A stretch of DNA of 64,000 bases from contig NZ_CP146244.1 in assembly GCF_037039395.1 (NCBI RefSeq), positions 1,054,001 through 1,118,000 of the forward strand. The letters run 5' to 3'. Positions within the stretch are counted from its first letter, which is position 1. Each line of letters begins with the position of its first letter. The translations under genes were made by a program, and so were the position numbers. Positions 43,325-54,013 of this stretch are shown here, in pieces. Source of the DNA: Agrobacterium vitis (GTDB lineage Bacteria; Pseudomonadota; Alphaproteobacteria; Rhizobiales; Rhizobiaceae). Under the pieces are notes generated by a model. That model made no database searches. It was not told where the DNA came from and saw nothing but the letters and a program-made list of their open reading frames with translations.

Positions 43325-44698
43325 TCAATATTGATAGGCGGAAAATACAGGCTCCACCTTGCCGTCCCATGGGCCATGATAGAGATCCAGCATGTCCTGC
43401 GCCAGCGAACGGCCTCGCTCCACGATACTATCCAGCGGTTGCAGATAGATTGATTCGTCTTGGCCATCCGCATTCAGCCGGGCGCGCGCCACAAGACCAG
43501 CCCTCGACAAGGCCAGCAAATCGCGCGTCACATCCAAAACGGGGCGACCCTCTACGGTGGCATCGAAGCCGAGGGCAGGTGCAGCATCGCGAAGTGCGCT
43601 AACCGTTGCCATGTCCCAGCCTGAAGTCAGATCGTCGGCCGCTGCCAGCGCGGTGTCGTCATAGAGCAGCCCGACCCAGAAAGCCGAAAGCGCCGTGATA
43701 TGGCTTTGCGGACCGCCATCGGCCAGCCGCATTTCCAGGAACCGCTTCAGGCGGACATCGGGAAACAGCGTTCCCAGATGATTGGTCCAGTCACCCATCG
43801 TCGGCTGCCAGGCGGCGATTTCGCCCTTCAAACCGCCCGCCATGAACTGGCGGAAGGTGATGTGGGTACAGTCGTGATAGCGGCCATCCCGCATGACGAA
43901 ATACATCGGCACATCAAGGGCCCATTCGACATAATCGATAAAACCGAAATCCGGTTTGAACACGAAGGGCAGCAGGCCGGAACGGTGATTGTCGGTATCG
44001 CGCCAGATGTCGCCGCGCCAGGAGAGCAGGCCATTCGGCTTGCCTTCGGTAAAGGGCGAGGCGGCAAACAGTGCCATGGCGACGGATTGCAGCCTGGTGG
44101 AAACCCGCATCTTGGTACGCATGTCGGCTTCTGACGAAAAGTCGAGATTGACCTGGATCGTCGAGCTTCGATACATCATGTCCAGCCCCTTCGAGCCGAC
44201 CTTCGGCATGTAGCGGGTCATGATGTCATAGCGGGATTTCGGCATGCGCGGCGTCTGTTCCAGCGACCAGAGCGGGCTGCCGCCCATGCCCAGAAAGCGG
44301 ATACCCATCGGCTCGGCGACTTCCCGCAGGATTTCGAGATGCTGGAGTGTTTCGCCCGCCGTTTCATGCAGGGTCTCCAGGGCCGCGCCTGAAAGCTCAA
44401 ACTGTCCGCCTGGCTCGATGGAAATCGCGCCCTGGCCACTGCCACCGGCCAGGCCAATGATGTTTCCGCCGTCGATGATCGGCTCCCAGCCAAGCCGGGC
44501 CTGCATGCCCTTCAGCAGCGCCGAAATGCTGGCTTCGCCAAAATAGGGTACGGGCGAGAGATCGGCGGTGAAGAACCCGAATTTTTCATGCTCGGTGCCG
44601 ATGCGAAATGTTTCCTTCGGCTTGCACCCCTCAGCCATATAGGCCGCCATGTCCTCAATCGAGGTCAGGGGCGTGTCATCGGTTGTATCGCGAGCCAT
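43325..44698 (-). CDS. gshA: Glutamate-cysteine ligase, plant/proteobacterial type
   Basis: 457 residues; first enzyme of glutathione synthesis, joining Glu and Cys with ATP in the cytosol. The GCS2-type N-terminus FRIGTEHEKFGFF and the block EPGGQFELSG, with the metal-binding acidic residues, are clear. The family is that of plant GshA and rhizobial GshA, not the E. coli type. Downstream of rsmE on the same strand with a 184-bp gap holding a palindromic repeat. Confidence 0.93.
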   Translation of the reverse strand: MARDTTDDTPLTSIEDMAAYMAEGCKPKETFRIGTEHEKFGFFTADLSPVPYFGEASISALLKGMQARLGWEPIIDGGNIIGLAGGSGQGAISIEPGGQFELSGAALETLHETAGETLQHLEILREVAEPMGIRFLGMGGSPLWSLEQTPRMPKSRYDIMTRYMPKVGSKGLDMMYRSSTIQVNLDFSSEADMRTKMRVSTRLQSVAMALFAASPFTEGKPNGLLSWRGDIWRDTDNHRSGLLPFVFKPDFGFIDYVEWALDVPMYFVMRDGRYHDCTHITFRQFMAGGLKGEIAAWQPTMGDWTNHLGTLFPDVRLKRFLEMRLADGGPQSHITALSAFWVGLLYDDTALAAADDLTSGWDMATVSALRDAAPALGFDATVEGRPVLDVTRDLLALSRAGLVARARLNADGQDESIYLQPLDSIVERGRSLAQDMLDLYHGPWDGKVEPVFSAYQY

Positions 44699-44734
44699 GA
44701 AGCCGACCTTGTTCTGCTACAGGTTTTTATTTTC

Positions 44735-44780
44735 GCATCGGATGGGACCGAAAACCGGTTTCCACTTTTCGCTCCGATGC
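44735..44780. repeat. Palindromic intergenic repeat, family 1 copy 2
   Basis: GCATCGGA...TCCGATGC with AAAACCGGTTT inside, in inverted orientation to the copy at 41343-41388. Lies between rsmE and gshA, so it could form a stem in their joint transcript. Confidence 0.75.
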
Positions 44781-44882
44781 GTTACCGAGGGTTGATAGGG
44801 CTGAACCCGGCGGCTGCGCAAGCGAATTTTGCGATTTGAACGTTCAACAATATTGAACGAGATATGCCGGGTTGTTTCAAGT

Positions 44883-45620
44883 TCATTTCCAATCGCCGAT
44901 GCTGGCCTGAACCACCGCCAGGGCAGCCACGGCGGCGGTGTCGGCGCGCAGAATTCGCGGCCCCAGTGGAATGGCGGTGACAAAGCCCAGACTGCGCAAC
45001 AGGCTGCGTTCCTCATCGGAAAAGCCACCTTCCGGGCCAACCAGCAATGCCAGTTGCCGTTCCTCGATTGCCGCCAATGCTGGCATGGGATTGTCGGTAG
45101 CGCTGTCCTCATCACAGAAAATGATCCGATGGGCGGCAGGCCAGGTTTCCAGCAGATCCTTGAGCTTGACCAGCGGTGCAACCTTTGGAACGGCTAGAAT
45201 GCCGCATTGTTCGGCTGCCTCGATCACATTGGCCTGCAACCGCTCGATGCTGCCAATCCTGCCCTGAACATGCTGGGTCATCACCGGTTGGAGCGCACCG
45301 GCGCCCATTTCCACCGCCTTCTGAACGAGATAATCCATCCGCCCGACTTTCAGCGGCGCAAACAGAAATGTCAGATCGCTCGGGCGGGGCTGCGGGCGGG
45401 TTTGGCTTTGCGGGATGAGTGCGATGCGTTTGCGGGTGGGAAAGGCAAGGCTTGCCTTCCATTCGCCATCGCGGCCATTGAAGACCAGCACTTCAGCACC
45501 TTCGGTGAGGCGCAGGACATTGGCCAGATAGTTATACTGTTCCGGTGTCGTCGCCACTGGGTTTGCGGCTTCCAGCCCGGCCTCGACATAGAGTCTCTGC
45601 ATCTTGTAATTTGCCCGCAT
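44883..45620 (-). CDS. rsmE: 16S rRNA (uracil(1498)-N3)-methyltransferase
   Basis: 245 residues; methylates U1498 of 16S rRNA using SAM. The N-terminal PUA-like part (QRLYVEAGL) is followed by a SPOUT/trefoil-knot domain with [13 protein letters not shown] and [11 protein letters not shown], the knot motifs of RsmE. A Met at position 7 (45602) is an alternative start. Only 19 bp separate it from the Pit transporter stop upstream; gshA follows downstream. Confidence 0.92.
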   Translation of the reverse strand: MRANYKMQRLYVEAGLEAANPVATTPEQYNYLANVLRLTEGAEVLVFNGRDGEWKASLAFPTRKRIALIPQSQTRPQPRPSDLTFLFAPLKVGRMDYLVQKAVEMGAGALQPVMTQHVQGRIGSIERLQANVIEAAEQCGILAVPKVAPLVKLKDLLETWPAAHRIIFCDEDSATDNPMPALAAIEERQLALLVGPEGGFSDEERSLLRSLGFVTAIPLGPRILRADTAAVAALAVVQASIGDWK

Positions 45621-45639
45621 GCTTATGACCGTCTCACGA

Positions 45640-47142
45640 TTATCGAAAGAGCGCGAACATAACCCTGTAAATCAGCGCTGCAAGCCCTGCGGAGACCGGA
45701 AGCGTCACCAACCACGCGCCCATGATGGTGAGGATGTGGGAGCGACGGACCAGTCGACGCCGGTTCACTTCATCGGCATTGGACGGTTTGGGGGCTTTAC
45801 GCTGCCATTCCGCCGACTTCATCAGCATATAATCTAGCCGCCGTTTTGAATGGCGGTTATACCATTCCCGGAAAAAGCCGAGGCCAAACACCGCGCCGAT
45901 GGCGATATGGGTGGAACTGACCGGCAGGCCCAGCTTGGAGGCGGTGATAACAGTGATGGCGGACGACAGCGAGACGCAATAGGCTCGCATCGGGTTGAGT
46001 TTGGTGATCTTGGTGCCGACAAGGCGGATCAGCCTTGGGCCAAACAGCAGCAGTCCGGTGGAAATGCCGAGCGCCCCAATGGTGACGACCCAAAGCGGCG
46101 CGGTCATGCGCGTATGCAGATCATTCGACATGACCGTATGAACAATGGCCGCCAGCGGACCGATGGCGTTTGACACGTCATTGGCGCCATGCGCGAAGGA
46201 CAGCAGGGCAGCAGCACCGATCAGCGGCATCCGAAACAGTTTGCGCAAGGATTGATTGCGGTTTTCCAGCCCCAATGCCTGCTGGCGCACAATGGGCCTG
46301 GCTACAAGCCAGGCAATCGCACCGATCACCAGGCCGAACAGGACGGCTCGATCCGAGATGATCGTGAAGCCCATACCGCTGGTTTTCAGGCTGAGGTAGC
46401 AACTGAAGCAACCCGCCATCATTCCGATCAGAATCGGCACCCATCGACGCGCCTGGGCGATCTTGTCAGGGCGGTAAACGATCAGGTCGTAGATCAGAAA
46501 CAGGATGGCAGCCGCGATCACCCCGCCCAGCACGGGCGAAATCACCCAACCGAGCGTGATGGTGGCGATGGTCTGCCAATTGACGGCAGCGGTGCCCATA
46601 GCCGAGGCGGCGGCCCCCATGACGCTGCCGACAATGGAATGGGTCGTGGAGACCGGGGCATTGGCCCAGGTGGCGAGATTGATCCAGAGGGCTGCCGCCA
46701 GCAGCGCAGCCATCATGATCCAGATAAAGGTTTGCGGATTTCCAACCAGGGATGGCGCCAGGATACCTGAGGAAATCGTATCGGTGACTTCGCTTCCGGC
46801 AATCATTGCCCCGGCAATTTCGAAGAATGCCGCCATCACCAAGGCGCCGGTCATCGTCATGGCCCGGGCGCCCACCGCCGCCCCGACATTGTTGGTCACG
46901 TCATTGGCGCCGATATTCAGCGCCATGTAGCCAGCAAGTGCGGCTGCGGCAATGATGATGGCGGAGCCCGTCCGATCTGCTGCAAACCCGAGCGCGAAAA
47001 CCGCGGCAAAGATCAGGAAGATCAACGCCATGCCATAGGGAGCAGCGCCTCGCGCCACGTGCTGGGCTGCGCGCTCCAGCAGAGTCAGCCGGTCGAGATC
47101 CTTGTCCAGCATTGGTCGGGCGTGTTTTGGAGGCTTGCTCAT
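45640..47142 (-). CDS. pit: Inorganic phosphate transporter, Pit family
   Basis: 500 residues, about ten to twelve membrane segments. The two PD001131-type repeats of the family are visible: [17 protein letters not shown] in the N-terminal half and [17 protein letters not shown] in the C-terminal half. The N-terminus carries a cytoplasmic tail of about 35 residues and the C-terminus a basic stretch before two last helices. It imports metal-phosphate with protons. I found no convincing Pho box in the 350-bp upstream gap 47143-47492, which holds no supported gene. Confidence 0.9.
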   Translation of the reverse strand: MSKPPKHARPMLDKDLDRLTLLERAAQHVARGAAPYGMALIFLIFAAVFALGFAADRTGSAIIIAAAALAGYMALNIGANDVTNNVGAAVGARAMTMTGALVMAAFFEIAGAMIAGSEVTDTISSGILAPSLVGNPQTFIWIMMAALLAAALWINLATWANAPVSTTHSIVGSVMGAAASAMGTAAVNWQTIATITLGWVISPVLGGVIAAAILFLIYDLIVYRPDKIAQARRWVPILIGMMAGCFSCYLSLKTSGMGFTIISDRAVLFGLVIGAIAWLVARPIVRQQALGLENRNQSLRKLFRMPLIGAAALLSFAHGANDVSNAIGPLAAIVHTVMSNDLHTRMTAPLWVVTIGALGISTGLLLFGPRLIRLVGTKITKLNPMRAYCVSLSSAITVITASKLGLPVSSTHIAIGAVFGLGFFREWYNRHSKRRLDYMLMKSAEWQRKAPKPSNADEVNRRRLVRRSHILTIMGAWLVTLPVSAGLAALIYRVMFALFR

Positions 47143-47492
47143 GCTTGGCGTGCTGGTTCTATTATTGGAGGGGCCACACGGGTAAAAACCGATGTCGCAC
47201 TCGTGGGAGAGGCCCGAAGAGGAAGGACTGATATGCGGCGCACTCTGGTTACTGTGGCCGCACGGTGCTTTAGCGCATAATTGCCTGGGTCGGAATTGAT
47301 TTAAAATGTGTCAGATAAAAAGTCGAACCCGAATTTTCTGACAGTCTATCCAATAACAGGCACTGGCCAACAGCTCTCTCTTTCTATCGCAGGAAATGTC
47401 TTCTCTATCGACAGTACCGCGAAATGCCTATCGGACCAGGTAGGAAGACAATAGCGGCTTGTTGTGACCGTAAGACGTCATTTATCGGCAAA

Positions 47493-47981
47493 TCAGCCCG
47501 TTTTTGCGGCATTGCGCTGGCGTGACAGGGAAAGAAGATGAAAAAGCCGTTTTAATTGTGGTTCCTGCACGCGGCTAGCGGCAACGTCGCAGCCCACCCA
47601 TTCCAATATGCGGGTGCCTTTTTCCGGATAATCGTCAACAAACTCGCGCACTTCCAGCAGGTAGACCTTCACCTCGCACGGGATTTTCAGCCCGTCCGGC
47701 ATGCCTTTCATATAATGATAAGAGCCGAAACTGGTTTTGGCGATCTTTCCCTTGACGCCAGCCTCCTCGTAAGCCTCACGCTGTGCCACCAGATGCGATT
47801 TTTTCGAGCCCATGGGCCAGCCCTTGGGAATGACCCAGCGCCCGGTGTCGCGGCTGGTAATCAACAGCACTTCCAGAAGACCCGCTTCGGTTTCGCGATA
47901 GCAAAGCGCGGCAAATTGCTGCTTCGGCGGGCGCCGAAACATCAATTCCAAATCCGACACGATGCGTTGTAAAATAGCCAA
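47493..47981 (-). CDS. Nudix hydrolase with non-canonical Nudix box
   Basis: 162 residues, Nudix fold related to diphosphoinositol/diadenosine polyphosphate hydrolases (WVIPKGWPMGSKK, then REAYEEAGVKG). The core REUxEExGU is intact, but the first Glu of the G-x5-E pattern reads Lys in my alignment, which may alter metal binding or shift the helix. Cytoplasmic. Stand-alone; the 456-bp gap 47982-48437 on its upstream side contains no gene I can support. Confidence 0.83.
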   Translation of the reverse strand: MAILQRIVSDLELMFRRPPKQQFAALCYRETEAGLLEVLLITSRDTGRWVIPKGWPMGSKKSHLVAQREAYEEAGVKGKIAKTSFGSYHYMKGMPDGLKIPCEVKVYLLEVREFVDDYPEKGTRILEWVGCDVAASRVQEPQLKRLFHLLSLSRQRNAAKTG

Positions 47982-48437
47982 TGCGTAAATCCGTATTTTT
48001 GATTATCTTAATATAATTGATTCCCGCAGAGGTTGGTAGCTGTTTCGTTGAACGGGAAAAAATTCGCGGCAGATAAGCCGAGTCGTTCATCATAGAACTC
48101 ATGAATGCCTTCATGCAATTGTCATGAGGAGCTGTCTGTCATGCGTCAATCGCAATGCGGCGTCCTCATCCTGGCGTATTAGAACGATTGGGCCTTGCCC
48201 GCCTGCCGAAAACCAAAGCGATTCGGTGATTACGCATTAGTGCCGCGAATGGTGGATATTCGCATGGCTGCGAAAATTTGGTTCTAATCGTCTTGTTTGT
48301 TGCGCCATGTGGGCGTTTTCTTCGATTACACCAAAAATAATTCCTAAATATGACCTTATTTGCGTTTTTGCCAAAGGTCGCTTCTTTTGCGGTTCATTCA
48401 GGCTCCTTATGGTGCGCGCGTTTTGAAAGAGAAGACG

Positions 48438-49844
48438 ATGGCAAAGAAAGCTGCTGCGAAATTCGATCGTGCCGGGCTGGCTTCGCTTGGCGCAGAAAAA
48501 CTGGCGGAGATCCTGCTGGATGAGGCCAGCGCCAATAAAGCCTTGAAACTGCGCTTGCAAGCAGCGCTTGCCGGGGCAGCGGGATCGACGAAAGTGCTTG
48601 CCCGGATCGACAAGCGCCTGGATCAGATCGAAGGCTCGGCCTCCGGCATTACCGCCAACCGCGCGCGAGAACTATCCACCGAGCTGGGCGGTATGATGCG
48701 AACCATTGGCGGCGAGCTTGGCGATGATCCGGTTGCCGCAGCCGAGCGCATGGTGCGATTGATGTCCGTGATGTTGGGGATGACGCATCGCTTATACGAC
48801 CGCAGCGCCAAGCTGGAAAAACTGTCGGAAGAGATTATTGCTGCCGCAGTTTCGATGATTGCGGCTTTGCCAGAGGCAGGTCAGGTCATGCTGGTTCCGG
48901 CCCTGGAAAAGGTCCGGGCTGCTGACAAGCACCACGAGCTGGGCGATGTCTTTTCACAAGTGATGGCAGTGCTTGGCACAGCCGCCGCCGATAGCTGGAA
49001 GCAATTGCTGGAAGGAGCGCTCAAGAACAATCGTTCGCCACACCACATCCTGCAACTTCTCCAGGATCTCGCCGTGAAGCGGCAGGATTTCGATGAGGTG
49101 ATCCGGTTGGAAGAGGCGAAGCCGGAACTCTATCAGGATAGTCTTGTCCTCGCGCATCTGCTGTTTGACGCCCAGCGGTTCGAGCAGGCGCTCGAGTGGG
49201 TGCGCAGAAAGCCAAAGGGCATGCGTGTCATCCGCATCGGCGGGATGACGGCAGCGGCTGGCCCGGACTATGGCGTGCAGGAGCGTAAACTGCTGGAGGC
49301 CGATATTCTCGAGCGCCTCAAACGGCGCGGAGATGCCCAGGATTTGCGCTGGCAGGAGTTTTGCGAGACATTCGAGCCAGACGTGCTGCGGACCTATATT
49401 GCCAAGCTGGACGATTTCGCCGAATTCGAGGAGATGGACAAGGCGCTGGATCTGGTGATGAACAGCAAGGATGCCTATAAATCCCTGTGGTTTCTGATCG
49501 GCTGGCCAAAGCTCGATCTTGCCGCGCGGCTGGTGATTGACCATGCCCAGGACTGGGACGGTCGCCAATATGAACTGCTTTCCACCGCAGCGGAGAAGCT
49601 CTCGGAAGAGCAACCGGAGGCGGCAACGGTGCTTTACCGGGTGCTGGTCAGTGACATTCTCAAGCGCAGTGCGTCACAAGCCTATCACCATGCTGCGTCC
49701 TATCTCGTGGCATTGGCCGATCTGGTGCCGCGTGTTTCGGCCATTAACGGCCAATACGATCATGTCAGGTTCATGCAGAGCCTGAGACTAAAGCATGCCA
49801 AGAAATATTCGTTCTGGATGCTGCTGCCCGAAGAGCTTCGCTGA
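48438..49844 (+). CDS. DUF6880-like helical repeat protein of unknown function
   Basis: 468 residues from the ATG at 48438 after GAAAGAGAAGACG. The lysine/alanine N-terminus is followed by helical sequence throughout, with TPR-like pairs in the second half (DSLVLAHLLFDAQRFEQALEWV). I associate it with the DUF6880 family, which is common in rhizobia, but I cannot confirm this without a profile search. No signal peptide or membrane segment. A scaffold or regulatory role is possible. Confidence 0.6.
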   Translation: MAKKAAAKFDRAGLASLGAEKLAEILLDEASANKALKLRLQAALAGAAGSTKVLARIDKRLDQIEGSASGITANRARELSTELGGMMRTIGGELGDDPVAAAERMVRLMSVMLGMTHRLYDRSAKLEKLSEEIIAAAVSMIAALPEAGQVMLVPALEKVRAADKHHELGDVFSQVMAVLGTAAADSWKQLLEGALKNNRSPHHILQLLQDLAVKRQDFDEVIRLEEAKPELYQDSLVLAHLLFDAQRFEQALEWVRRKPKGMRVIRIGGMTAAAGPDYGVQERKLLEADILERLKRRGDAQDLRWQEFCETFEPDVLRTYIAKLDDFAEFEEMDKALDLVMNSKDAYKSLWFLIGWPKLDLAARLVIDHAQDWDGRQYELLSTAAEKLSEEQPEAATVLYRVLVSDILKRSASQAYHHAASYLVALADLVPRVSAINGQYDHVRFMQSLRLKHAKKYSFWMLLPEELR

Positions 49845-49967
49845 CAAAGTCTTGAGGTGGCAGCAAATGGCAGACCGGGAGGATGCCGGTCTCCGCACGG
49901 TTTTCATTTGAGGAATTGCCTGACGGAGATAAGGTACTGCATCTGAGCGGCGCTTCGGGAGGACTGG

Positions 49968-51401
49968 ATGGCCGATACCATTGAATTTCTAAAGCCCGAT
50001 GCTGGCATTCTCGATCGGCGTGACCGGATCGTCGCCGAGCTGTCGGCAATCCTGCCGAGGGAAAGGCTGATCCATAAGCCACGAGAGCTGGTGCCTTTCG
50101 AAACCGATGGGTTTCTGGCCTATCGCCGCCAGCCGCTCTGTGTCGCCCTGCCCGAAACCACGGCACAGGTGGCTGCCGTGATGCAATACTGTCATCGCCA
50201 TAAGCTGCCGATCGTGCCACGCGGCGCGGGTACCTCGCTTTCCGGCGGCGCTATCCCCCAGGAGGATGCGGTGGTGATCGGCTTGTCGGCCATGACCCGA
50301 ATTCTCGACATTGATTTCATGAACCGTACCGCCATTGTTCAGGCCGGCGTGACCAATCTGGCAATTTCCGAGGCGGTCGGGCCACAGGGATTTTTCTACG
50401 CGCCCGATCCCAGTTCGCAGCTGGCCTGCACGATTGGCGGCAATATCGGCATGAATTCCGGTGGCGCCCACTGTCTGAAATATGGCGTGACCACCAATAA
50501 TCTTCTCGGCGTGAAGATGGTGCTGATCGATGGCACGGTGATTGAACTGGGCGGCAAGGCACTCGATAGCAGCGGTTACGATCTGCTTGGCCTGATCTGC
50601 GGGTCGGAAGGCCAGCTCGGTATCGTCACCGAGGCGACCGTGCGGCTGCTGGCCAAGCCGGAAGGCGCGCGTCCGGTCTTGTTCGGATTTGACAGTGCCG
50701 AGGCCGCTGGCACTTGCGTTGCCGATATTATCGGAGCAGGCATCGTGCCGGTGGCAATGGAATTCATGGACAAGCCCGCCATCGAGATTTGCGAGGCTTT
50801 TGCCCATGCCGGTTATCCTATGGATGTCGAGGCGCTGCTGATTATCGAGGTCGAGGGATCGGACGCTGAGATGGAGGCGATGTTGGCCGATATCTGCGAA
50901 ATCGCCCGCCGCCATGGGGTGAAAACCATCCGTGAAAGCCAGTCGGCGACGGAAGCAGCCCTGATCTGGAAAGGACGCAAATCCGCCTTCGGGGCAACGG
51001 GCCGGATTGCCGATTATATCTGCATGGATGGCACGGTGCCGCTCAGTCAATTGGCCTATGTTTTGAAAAAGACCTCCGAAATCATCGACCGTTACGGCCT
51101 GCGGGTTGCAAATGTCTTTCATGCTGGCGATGGCAATATGCATCCTCTGATCCTCTACAATATCAACGACCCCGAAGATGCGGCCAAGGCCGAGGCAGCG
51201 GGCAATGAAATCCTCAAGCTCTGCGTCGATGCCGGTGGCTGCCTGACCGGCGAGCATGGCGTCGGCATCGAAAAGCGCGACCTGATGCACCATCAGTTTT
51301 CCAAGGACGATCTTGCCCAGCAAATGGCGGTCCGTGCCGCGTTTGACCCGGATTGGCTGCTCAACCCCAGCAAAGTCTTTCCGCTGGAGGGCCGTGCGTG
51401 A
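49968..51401 (+). CDS. glcD: Glycolate oxidase FAD-linked subunit
   Basis: 477 residues. The FAD-binding type 4 domain (PCMH) spans about 50-235, with PRGAGTSLSGGA as the pyrophosphate loop, and the C-terminal FAD-oxidase domain contains HAGDGNMHP. With GlcE and GlcF it oxidises glycolate to glyoxylate and passes electrons to the respiratory chain at the inner membrane. The start has a GGGAGGACT site; the stop overlaps the glcE GTG start (GTGA). Confidence 0.94.
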   Translation: MADTIEFLKPDAGILDRRDRIVAELSAILPRERLIHKPRELVPFETDGFLAYRRQPLCVALPETTAQVAAVMQYCHRHKLPIVPRGAGTSLSGGAIPQEDAVVIGLSAMTRILDIDFMNRTAIVQAGVTNLAISEAVGPQGFFYAPDPSSQLACTIGGNIGMNSGGAHCLKYGVTTNNLLGVKMVLIDGTVIELGGKALDSSGYDLLGLICGSEGQLGIVTEATVRLLAKPEGARPVLFGFDSAEAAGTCVADIIGAGIVPVAMEFMDKPAIEICEAFAHAGYPMDVEALLIIEVEGSDAEMEAMLADICEIARRHGVKTIRESQSATEAALIWKGRKSAFGATGRIADYICMDGTVPLSQLAYVLKKTSEIIDRYGLRVANVFHAGDGNMHPLILYNINDPEDAAKAEAAGNEILKLCVDAGGCLTGEHGVGIEKRDLMHHQFSKDDLAQQMAVRAAFDPDWLLNPSKVFPLEGRA

Positions 51402-52636
51402 GCAGGGTTCTGGTGCCGCAAACGGAAGACGAGGCTGGGGCGATCATTGCCGAGAGCGCCGCGACGGGCAGGACGCTTGCCATCAAGGGCGGCGGCACGC
51501 GCTCAGGCTTCGGCAATCGCCTGGAGACGGATGCGATACTGTCATCCACCGGGCTTTCCGGGATAATTGCCTATAATCCGGCAGAAATGGTGCTGACGGC
51601 GAAAGCCGGGACACCGATGGCCGAGATCGAGGCGGCGGTGACTGAGAAGGGCCAGTCGCTGGCCTTCGAGCCACCGGATCATCGCGGTTTGATGGGGACG
51701 ACAGGGGAACCGACAATTGGTGGCGCCTTCAGCGTCAATGCTTCAGGACCTCGGCGCTTTGTGGCAGGGGCGGCGCGCGATCACCTGCTGGGTGTCCGTT
51801 TTGTCAATGGCAAGGGCGAGGCGATCAAAGCAGGCGGGCGGGTGATGAAGAATGTCACCGGGCTCGATCTGGCGAAACTTCTGGCCGGTTCGCACGGCAC
51901 GCTTGGGTTTTTGACGGAAGTCACCTTCAAGGTTCTGCCGCGTCCGCGCCTGACACAAACCGTTGTGGTTTCAGGTCTTGACGATGCGGCCGCCGCCCAT
52001 GCCATGGCCGTCGCGCTTGCCATGCCGGTCGAGGTGACGGGTGCCGCCCATCTGCCGGAACTGGTTCGGCCACGCCTGATCGACGGAAATCTGCCGGATG
52101 GGCCAGCCACGGTATTGCGGCTGGAAGGGCTGCCCGCCTCAGTTCGCGAGCGAACGGAAAAACTGCTGGCAGTGATGGAACGGCTTGGACCCGCCTCGTT
52201 GCTGGATGAGCCGCAAAGCCTTGTTCTTTGGCGTGAAATCCGTGATGTACGCCCCTTTACGGCCATGTTGGCCAAGCCGGTCTGGAAAGTCTCCGTCGCG
52301 CCGACCGCAGGCCATCACCTGGTCGCTGGTCTGCGCCTGCATGCGGCGATTGACGCCTTCTACGACTGGCAGGGCGGCCTTGTCTGGATGCAGATGGAGG
52401 CGGATACCGATGCAGACCTTGTTCGCGCTGGCATCAAAGCCCTGGGCGGAGGCCACGCGACATTGATGCGCGCCAGTGAAGCACAAAGGGTGTCGGTTGA
52501 TGCTTTTGAGCCGGAAGAGGCCGCCGTCGCACTGTTGTCGAAGCGGTTGCGGGAGAAATTTGACCCGTCGGGGGTCTTTAGTCCGGGGGGTATCGGGGCA
52601 GGTTTGGCCAGTCAGCGAGCAGGAAGCGGTAGATAA
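51398..52636 (+). CDS. glcE: Glycolate oxidase subunit GlcE (FAD-binding)
   Basis: 412 residues from a GTG at 51398 that overlaps the glcD stop by 4 nt; the frame upstream to 51353 is inside glcD. It is a shorter FAD-binding type 4 protein (AIKGGGTRSGFG, PPDHRGLMGTTGEPTIGGAF) without the full C-terminal catalytic domain. It is required for glycolate oxidase activity in E. coli and is expected to be here. Confidence 0.93.
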   Translation: MSRVLVPQTEDEAGAIIAESAATGRTLAIKGGGTRSGFGNRLETDAILSSTGLSGIIAYNPAEMVLTAKAGTPMAEIEAAVTEKGQSLAFEPPDHRGLMGTTGEPTIGGAFSVNASGPRRFVAGAARDHLLGVRFVNGKGEAIKAGGRVMKNVTGLDLAKLLAGSHGTLGFLTEVTFKVLPRPRLTQTVVVSGLDDAAAAHAMAVALAMPVEVTGAAHLPELVRPRLIDGNLPDGPATVLRLEGLPASVRERTEKLLAVMERLGPASLLDEPQSLVLWREIRDVRPFTAMLAKPVWKVSVAPTAGHHLVAGLRLHAAIDAFYDWQGGLVWMQMEADTDADLVRAGIKALGGGHATLMRASEAQRVSVDAFEPEEAAVALLSKRLREKFDPSGVFSPGGIGAGLASQRAGSGR

Positions 52637-53949
52637 TGCAGACGAATTTCACGCTGGCCCAACTTGCCGACCCAAAAACCGCAGAAGCCGAGAGCATATT
52701 GCGCCGCTGCGTGCATTGCGGCTTCTGTACCGCGACCTGTCCCACCTATGTCACGCTTGGCAATGAGTTGGACAGTCCGCGCGGGCGCATCTATCTGATC
52801 AAGGATATGCTGGAAAACGGGCGGGCGGCGGATGAGGAAATCGTCACGCATATCGACCGATGTCTGTCCTGCCTGGCCTGTACGACGACCTGTCCCTCCG
52901 GTGTCGATTACATGCATCTAGTCGACCATGCGCGCAACCATATCGAAAATACCTATAAGAGGCCGCTTGCCGACCGGTTGATCCGCACGCTGCTGGCGGC
53001 GGTGCTGCCCTATCCGGGGCGTATGCGGGTGGCACTGGCTTTTGCCCGGCTCGGACGGCCTTTTGCACCGCTGATGGAGCGTGTTGCCGCCTTGAAGCCG
53101 ATGGCCGCGATGTTGCGACTGGCCCCTCAGGATGTGCCTTATCCATCGCCCATCTCACGTCCGGGCTTGCATTCGGCGCGGGGCAATCGCAAAGGCCGGG
53201 TGGCGCTGCTGACCGGCTGTGCCCAGTCGGTGCTCGATCCTGGTATCAATGATGCAACTGTTGCGCTTTTGACCCGGCTCGGCATCGAAGTCGTCGTTCC
53301 CAAGGGGGAGGGCTGTTGCGGGGCGCTGGTGCATCACATGGGGCGTGAGACGGACGCGCTTGCCGCAGCCCGGCGCAATATCGATGCCTGGATGGCCGAG
53401 ATCGGATCGGGTGAGACAAGTGGGTTAGATGCCATTGTTATCACCACATCCGGCTGTGGCACCACCATCAAGGATTACGGCCATATGCTGCGCCATGACC
53501 CGGTCTATAGCGCCAAGGCTGCCCGGGTTTCAGCGCTTGCGAAGGATGTGAGCGAGTATGTCGCCGGTCTGGATCTGGCGCAGCAGGCGGATAGGGGCGT
53601 GACCGTTGCCTATCATTCCGCCTGTTCGCTGCAACATGGCCAGAAGATAACGGCCCTGCCGAAATTACTGCTGAAAACGGCGGGCTTTACGGTCCGCGAT
53701 CCGGCGGAAGGGCATTTATGCTGCGGCTCGGCCGGAACCTATAATATTCTCCAACCGGAGATTTCGCAGCAATTGAAAGCCCGCAAACTGCGCAACATCC
53801 AGGCCGTCAACCCGGATGTCATCGCTGCCGGCAACATCGGCTGCATGACCCAGATCGGTTCGGGAACCGACATCCCTGTCGTCCACACTGTCGAGTTGCT
53901 CAACTGGGCGTTTGGCGGAGAAAAACCCCAGAAATTAAAGGATTTATAA
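52636..53949 (+). CDS. glcF: Glycolate oxidase iron-sulfur subunit
   Basis: 437 residues. Two 4Fe-4S ferredoxin motifs, CVHCGFCTATCP and CLSCLACTTTCP, lie in the first 100 residues, and two CCG-type cysteine-rich domains (GCCGALVHHMG, CCGSAGTYNI) in the C-terminal half. It transfers electrons from GlcDE to the quinone pool. Start overlaps the glcE stop by one base. No regulator gene (glcC type) is adjacent. Confidence 0.94.
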   Translation: MQTNFTLAQLADPKTAEAESILRRCVHCGFCTATCPTYVTLGNELDSPRGRIYLIKDMLENGRAADEEIVTHIDRCLSCLACTTTCPSGVDYMHLVDHARNHIENTYKRPLADRLIRTLLAAVLPYPGRMRVALAFARLGRPFAPLMERVAALKPMAAMLRLAPQDVPYPSPISRPGLHSARGNRKGRVALLTGCAQSVLDPGINDATVALLTRLGIEVVVPKGEGCCGALVHHMGRETDALAAARRNIDAWMAEIGSGETSGLDAIVITTSGCGTTIKDYGHMLRHDPVYSAKAARVSALAKDVSEYVAGLDLAQQADRGVTVAYHSACSLQHGQKITALPKLLLKTAGFTVRDPAEGHLCCGSAGTYNILQPEISQQLKARKLRNIQAVNPDVIAAGNIGCMTQIGSGTDIPVVHTVELLNWAFGGEKPQKLKDL

Positions 53950-54013
53950 TCGCAGTATGCAAGGATCGGTTTTTTAGCAACCCTGTTGCTGGGTCCTGTC
54001 TGGAGGCCGGGCG

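Noticed and set aside
47143..47492. CTGTCA-like sequence near 47338 as a Pho box for the Pit gene
   Set aside because: Only one half-site with no second CTGTCA repeat at the required 11-bp spacing.
49989..51323. 444-codon minus-strand frame opposite glcD
   Set aside because: Shadow frame of a conserved FAD-linked oxidase gene.
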